Made by a program: the position numbers and the translations under genes. A model generated the notes under the pieces. It did no database searches. It was not told where the DNA came from and was given only the letters and a program-made list of their open reading frames with translations. 40,614 nucleotides of DNA from Blastococcus sp. VKM Ac-2987. Its GTDB lineage: Bacteria > Actinomycetota > Actinomycetes > Mycobacteriales > Geodermatophilaceae. The stretch covers positions 1 through 40,614 of the forward strand of contig NZ_JAPVBG010000006.1 in NCBI RefSeq assembly GCF_026967805.1, written 5' to 3'. Every line of letters starts with the position of its first letter. The stretch's first letter is position 1. This document shows positions 39,175 through 40,614 of the stretch, piece after piece.

Positions 39175-40448
39175 CCGACGTGATCGACGAGCTGCACCGC
39201 CGCGGGCTGATCGCCCAGAGCACCGACGAGGCCGCGCTGCGCGCCCATCTCGCCGAGGGACCGGTCGCCTACTACGCCGGCTTCGACCCGACCGCGCAGA
39301 GCCTGCACGTGGGGCACCTGCTCCAGTTCATGGTCCTGCGCGCTCTCCAGCGGGCCGGCCACCAGCCCGTCGTCCTGGTCGGCGGCGCGACCGGCCTGAT
39401 CGGGGACCCCCGGCCGTCGTCCGAGCGGCAGCTGAACGACCGGGACACCGTGGCCACGTGGGTCGGGCGCATCCGCGAGCAGGTCGCGCCGTTCCTCGAC
39501 GTACCGGCCGAGACCGAGGGCCTGGCCGGCCCGCTCTACGTGGACAACCTGGACTGGACCGCGCCCGTCTCGGCGATCGACTTCCTCCGCGACCTGGGCA
39601 AGCACTTCCGGGTCGGCAAGATGCTGGCCAAGGAGGCGGTCTCGGCACGGCTGAACTCCGAGGCGGGCATCAGCTACACGGAGTTCAGCTACCAGATCCT
39701 GCAGGCCAACGACTTCCGCGAGCTGCACCGCCGGCACGGTGTCACGCTGCAGACCGGCGGGTCCGACCAGTGGGGCAACCTGACGGCGGGCATCGACCTG
39801 GTGCGCCGCACCGAGGGGGCGACGGTGCACGCGATGTCCACCCCGCTGGTGACGAAGTCCGACGGCACGAAGTTCGGGAAGTCCGAGGGCGGCGCCGTCT
39901 GGCTGGACCCGGCGCTGACGTCCCCGTACGCCTTCTTCCAGTTCTGGCTCAACGCCGAGGACGCGGACGCCCGGAGGTGGCTGACCCTGTACTCCGAGCG
40001 CCCGGCCGACGAGGTGGCTGCGCTCATCACCGAGAGCCTCGAGCGGCCGGCGGCACGGACGGCGCAGCGGGCGCTGGCCGAGGAGCTCACCCTGCTGGTG
40101 CACGGCCCCGACCAGCTGCGCCAGGCGGAGGCGGCCGGCCGGGCCCTGTTCGGCCGGGAGGACCTCGGCTCCCTCGACGCCGCCACGCTGACGGCGGCCC
40201 TCGAGGAGGCCGGGTCCACCACCGTCGAGGGGGAGCTGCCGACCCTCGCCCAGCTGCTCCAGCAGACCGGCCTCGTGGCCAGCCTCTCCGAGGCCCGGCG
40301 CACGGTGAAGGAGGGCGGCGCCTACCTCAACAACGAGCGGGTGACCGACGCCGAGGCCGTGCCGCCGGCGGACGCCTGGCTCGCCGGCGGGTGGCTGGTG
40401 CTGCGGCGCGGACGGCGCGCGATCGCCGGCGTCCGCCGGGGCGTCTAA
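39171..40448 (+). CDS. tyrS: Tyrosyl-tRNA synthetase
   Basis: 425 residues, class I. HIGH-like motif H46-V-G-H in SLHVGHLLQF, tyrosine-binding YYAGFDPTAQ and TEFSYQILQANDF, QTGGSDQWGNLTAGIDL, KMSKS-like K234-F-G-K-S, and a C-terminal S4 RNA-binding domain (TLAQLLQQTGLVASLSEARR). Charges tRNA-Tyr. GTG 39171 overlaps the glycosylase stop (GTGA). Confidence 0.97.
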   Translation: MTDVIDELHRRGLIAQSTDEAALRAHLAEGPVAYYAGFDPTAQSLHVGHLLQFMVLRALQRAGHQPVVLVGGATGLIGDPRPSSERQLNDRDTVATWVGRIREQVAPFLDVPAETEGLAGPLYVDNLDWTAPVSAIDFLRDLGKHFRVGKMLAKEAVSARLNSEAGISYTEFSYQILQANDFRELHRRHGVTLQTGGSDQWGNLTAGIDLVRRTEGATVHAMSTPLVTKSDGTKFGKSEGGAVWLDPALTSPYAFFQFWLNAEDADARRWLTLYSERPADEVAALITESLERPAARTAQRALAEELTLLVHGPDQLRQAEAAGRALFGREDLGSLDAATLTAALEEAGSTTVEGELPTLAQLLQQTGLVASLSEARRTVKEGGAYLNNERVTDAEAVPPADAWLAGGWLVLRRGRRAIAGVRRGV

Positions 40449-40468
40449 CCGCCCCGAGCCCCGGATGA

Positions 40469-40485
40469 CCCCCAGGTGTCGGGGG
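40469..40485 (+). terminator. Weak hairpin after tyrS
   Basis: CCCCC (40469-40473) can pair with GGGGG (40481-40485) around AGGTGTC, 20 nt after the tyrS stop. No T-tract. A weak candidate terminator. Confidence 0.35.
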
Positions 40486-40522
40486 CGTGGCGGGGGAGTG
40501 TCGGCCGTCACGGAGGGGCGGG

Positions 40523-40552
40523 TTGCACGGGGCCGCAGGGGGCGTGTAACTT
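40523..40552 (+). promoter_or_regulatory. Strong sigma-70-type promoter at window end, possibly rRNA operon
   Basis: -35 TTGCAC (40523-40528), 18-nt spacer and -10 TAACTT (40547-40552) preceded by TG, the best promoter match in the window. The transcript would start near 40558-40561. It is followed by a compact hairpin leader, and no open reading frame begins before the window ends. Promoter plus structured leader suggests a stable RNA operon; this is inference. Confidence 0.55.
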
Positions 40553-40566
40553 TCTCTTTGCGCCGC

Positions 40567-40584
40567 GCGGCCCGGAAGGGCCGC
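40567..40584 (+). promoter_or_regulatory. Leader hairpin GCGGCCC-GGAA-GGGCCGC
   Basis: Perfect 7-bp stem with a GNRA tetraloop (GGAA), just after the predicted transcription start of the promoter at 40523-40552. A second potential pairing, CAGCCC with GGGCTG, follows at about 40590-40611. Consistent with an rRNA leader or processing structure. Confidence 0.45.
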
Positions 40585-40614
40585 CGGACCAGCCCCCGCT
40601 AGACGGGCTGCTGG

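Overview
The window is about 75% G+C, with strong G/C bias at third codon positions, many GTG starts and many 4-nt stop/start overlaps (GTGA, ATGA). This points to a high-GC actinobacterium. The gene content (EAL-DICT-LOV-GGDEF protein, NnaR-type regulator, argCJBDFRH without argG) would fit a Geodermatophilaceae-like soil or rock organism, but the genus is an inference. The region is chromosomal and mostly housekeeping. I see no phage, integrase, insertion sequence, CRISPR array or tRNA.

Layout. 51-1768: a PRC-barrel/DUF2382 stress-type protein and a TetR regulator, both on the minus strand. 1955-7445: a nitrate assimilation operon (molybdopterin nitrate reductase with an unusual in-frame C-terminal fusion, nirB, Rieske-type nirD). 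7446-11141: small regulatory and redox genes: DUF2000, a frameshifted AraC regulator, an XRE-cupin regulator divergent from a thioredoxin-reductase-like flavoprotein and a methyltransferase. 11142-15393: an unknown protein, the NarK-type nitrate/nitrite transporter, a GNAT acetyltransferase and NnaR (uroporphyrinogen-III-synthase fold plus DNA-binding domain). With 1955-7445 this completes a transport, reduction and regulation set for nitrate; I see no siroheme synthase here. 15489-17622: kinase, metallo-beta-lactamase-fold hydrolase and a small PH-like membrane protein.

17623-20180: the infC-rpmI-rplT translation operon, with a structured leader and an ATC start codon for infC, followed by a 23S rRNA-methyltransferase-type gene. 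20332-24177: a TetR regulator, a 749-residue EAL-DICT-LOV-degenerate-GGDEF protein (a probable blue-light-sensing c-di-GMP phosphodiesterase) and an EamA transporter. 24359-28770: pheS, pheT and an SDR dehydrogenase. 28861-30998: a small membrane protein, a lipid-kinase-like protein and a decayed MFS transporter pseudogene. 31003-38509: the arginine operon argC-J-B-D-F-(22-codon mini-ORF)-R-H, with tandem ARG boxes over a probably leaderless argC promoter. 38512-40448: an alkyladenine-type DNA glycosylase and tyrS. The last ~100 bases hold a strong promoter and structured leader of the kind seen before stable RNA operons, so an rRNA operon may begin just beyond the window.

The most unusual items are the stopless fusion with an internal ribosome-binding site in the nitrate reductase gene, the photoreceptor-type EAL protein, the mini-ORF that exactly bridges argF and argR, the multi-hairpin infC leader, the similar leaderless-looking start regions of pheS and tyrS, and the palindromes and hairpin upstream of pheS.
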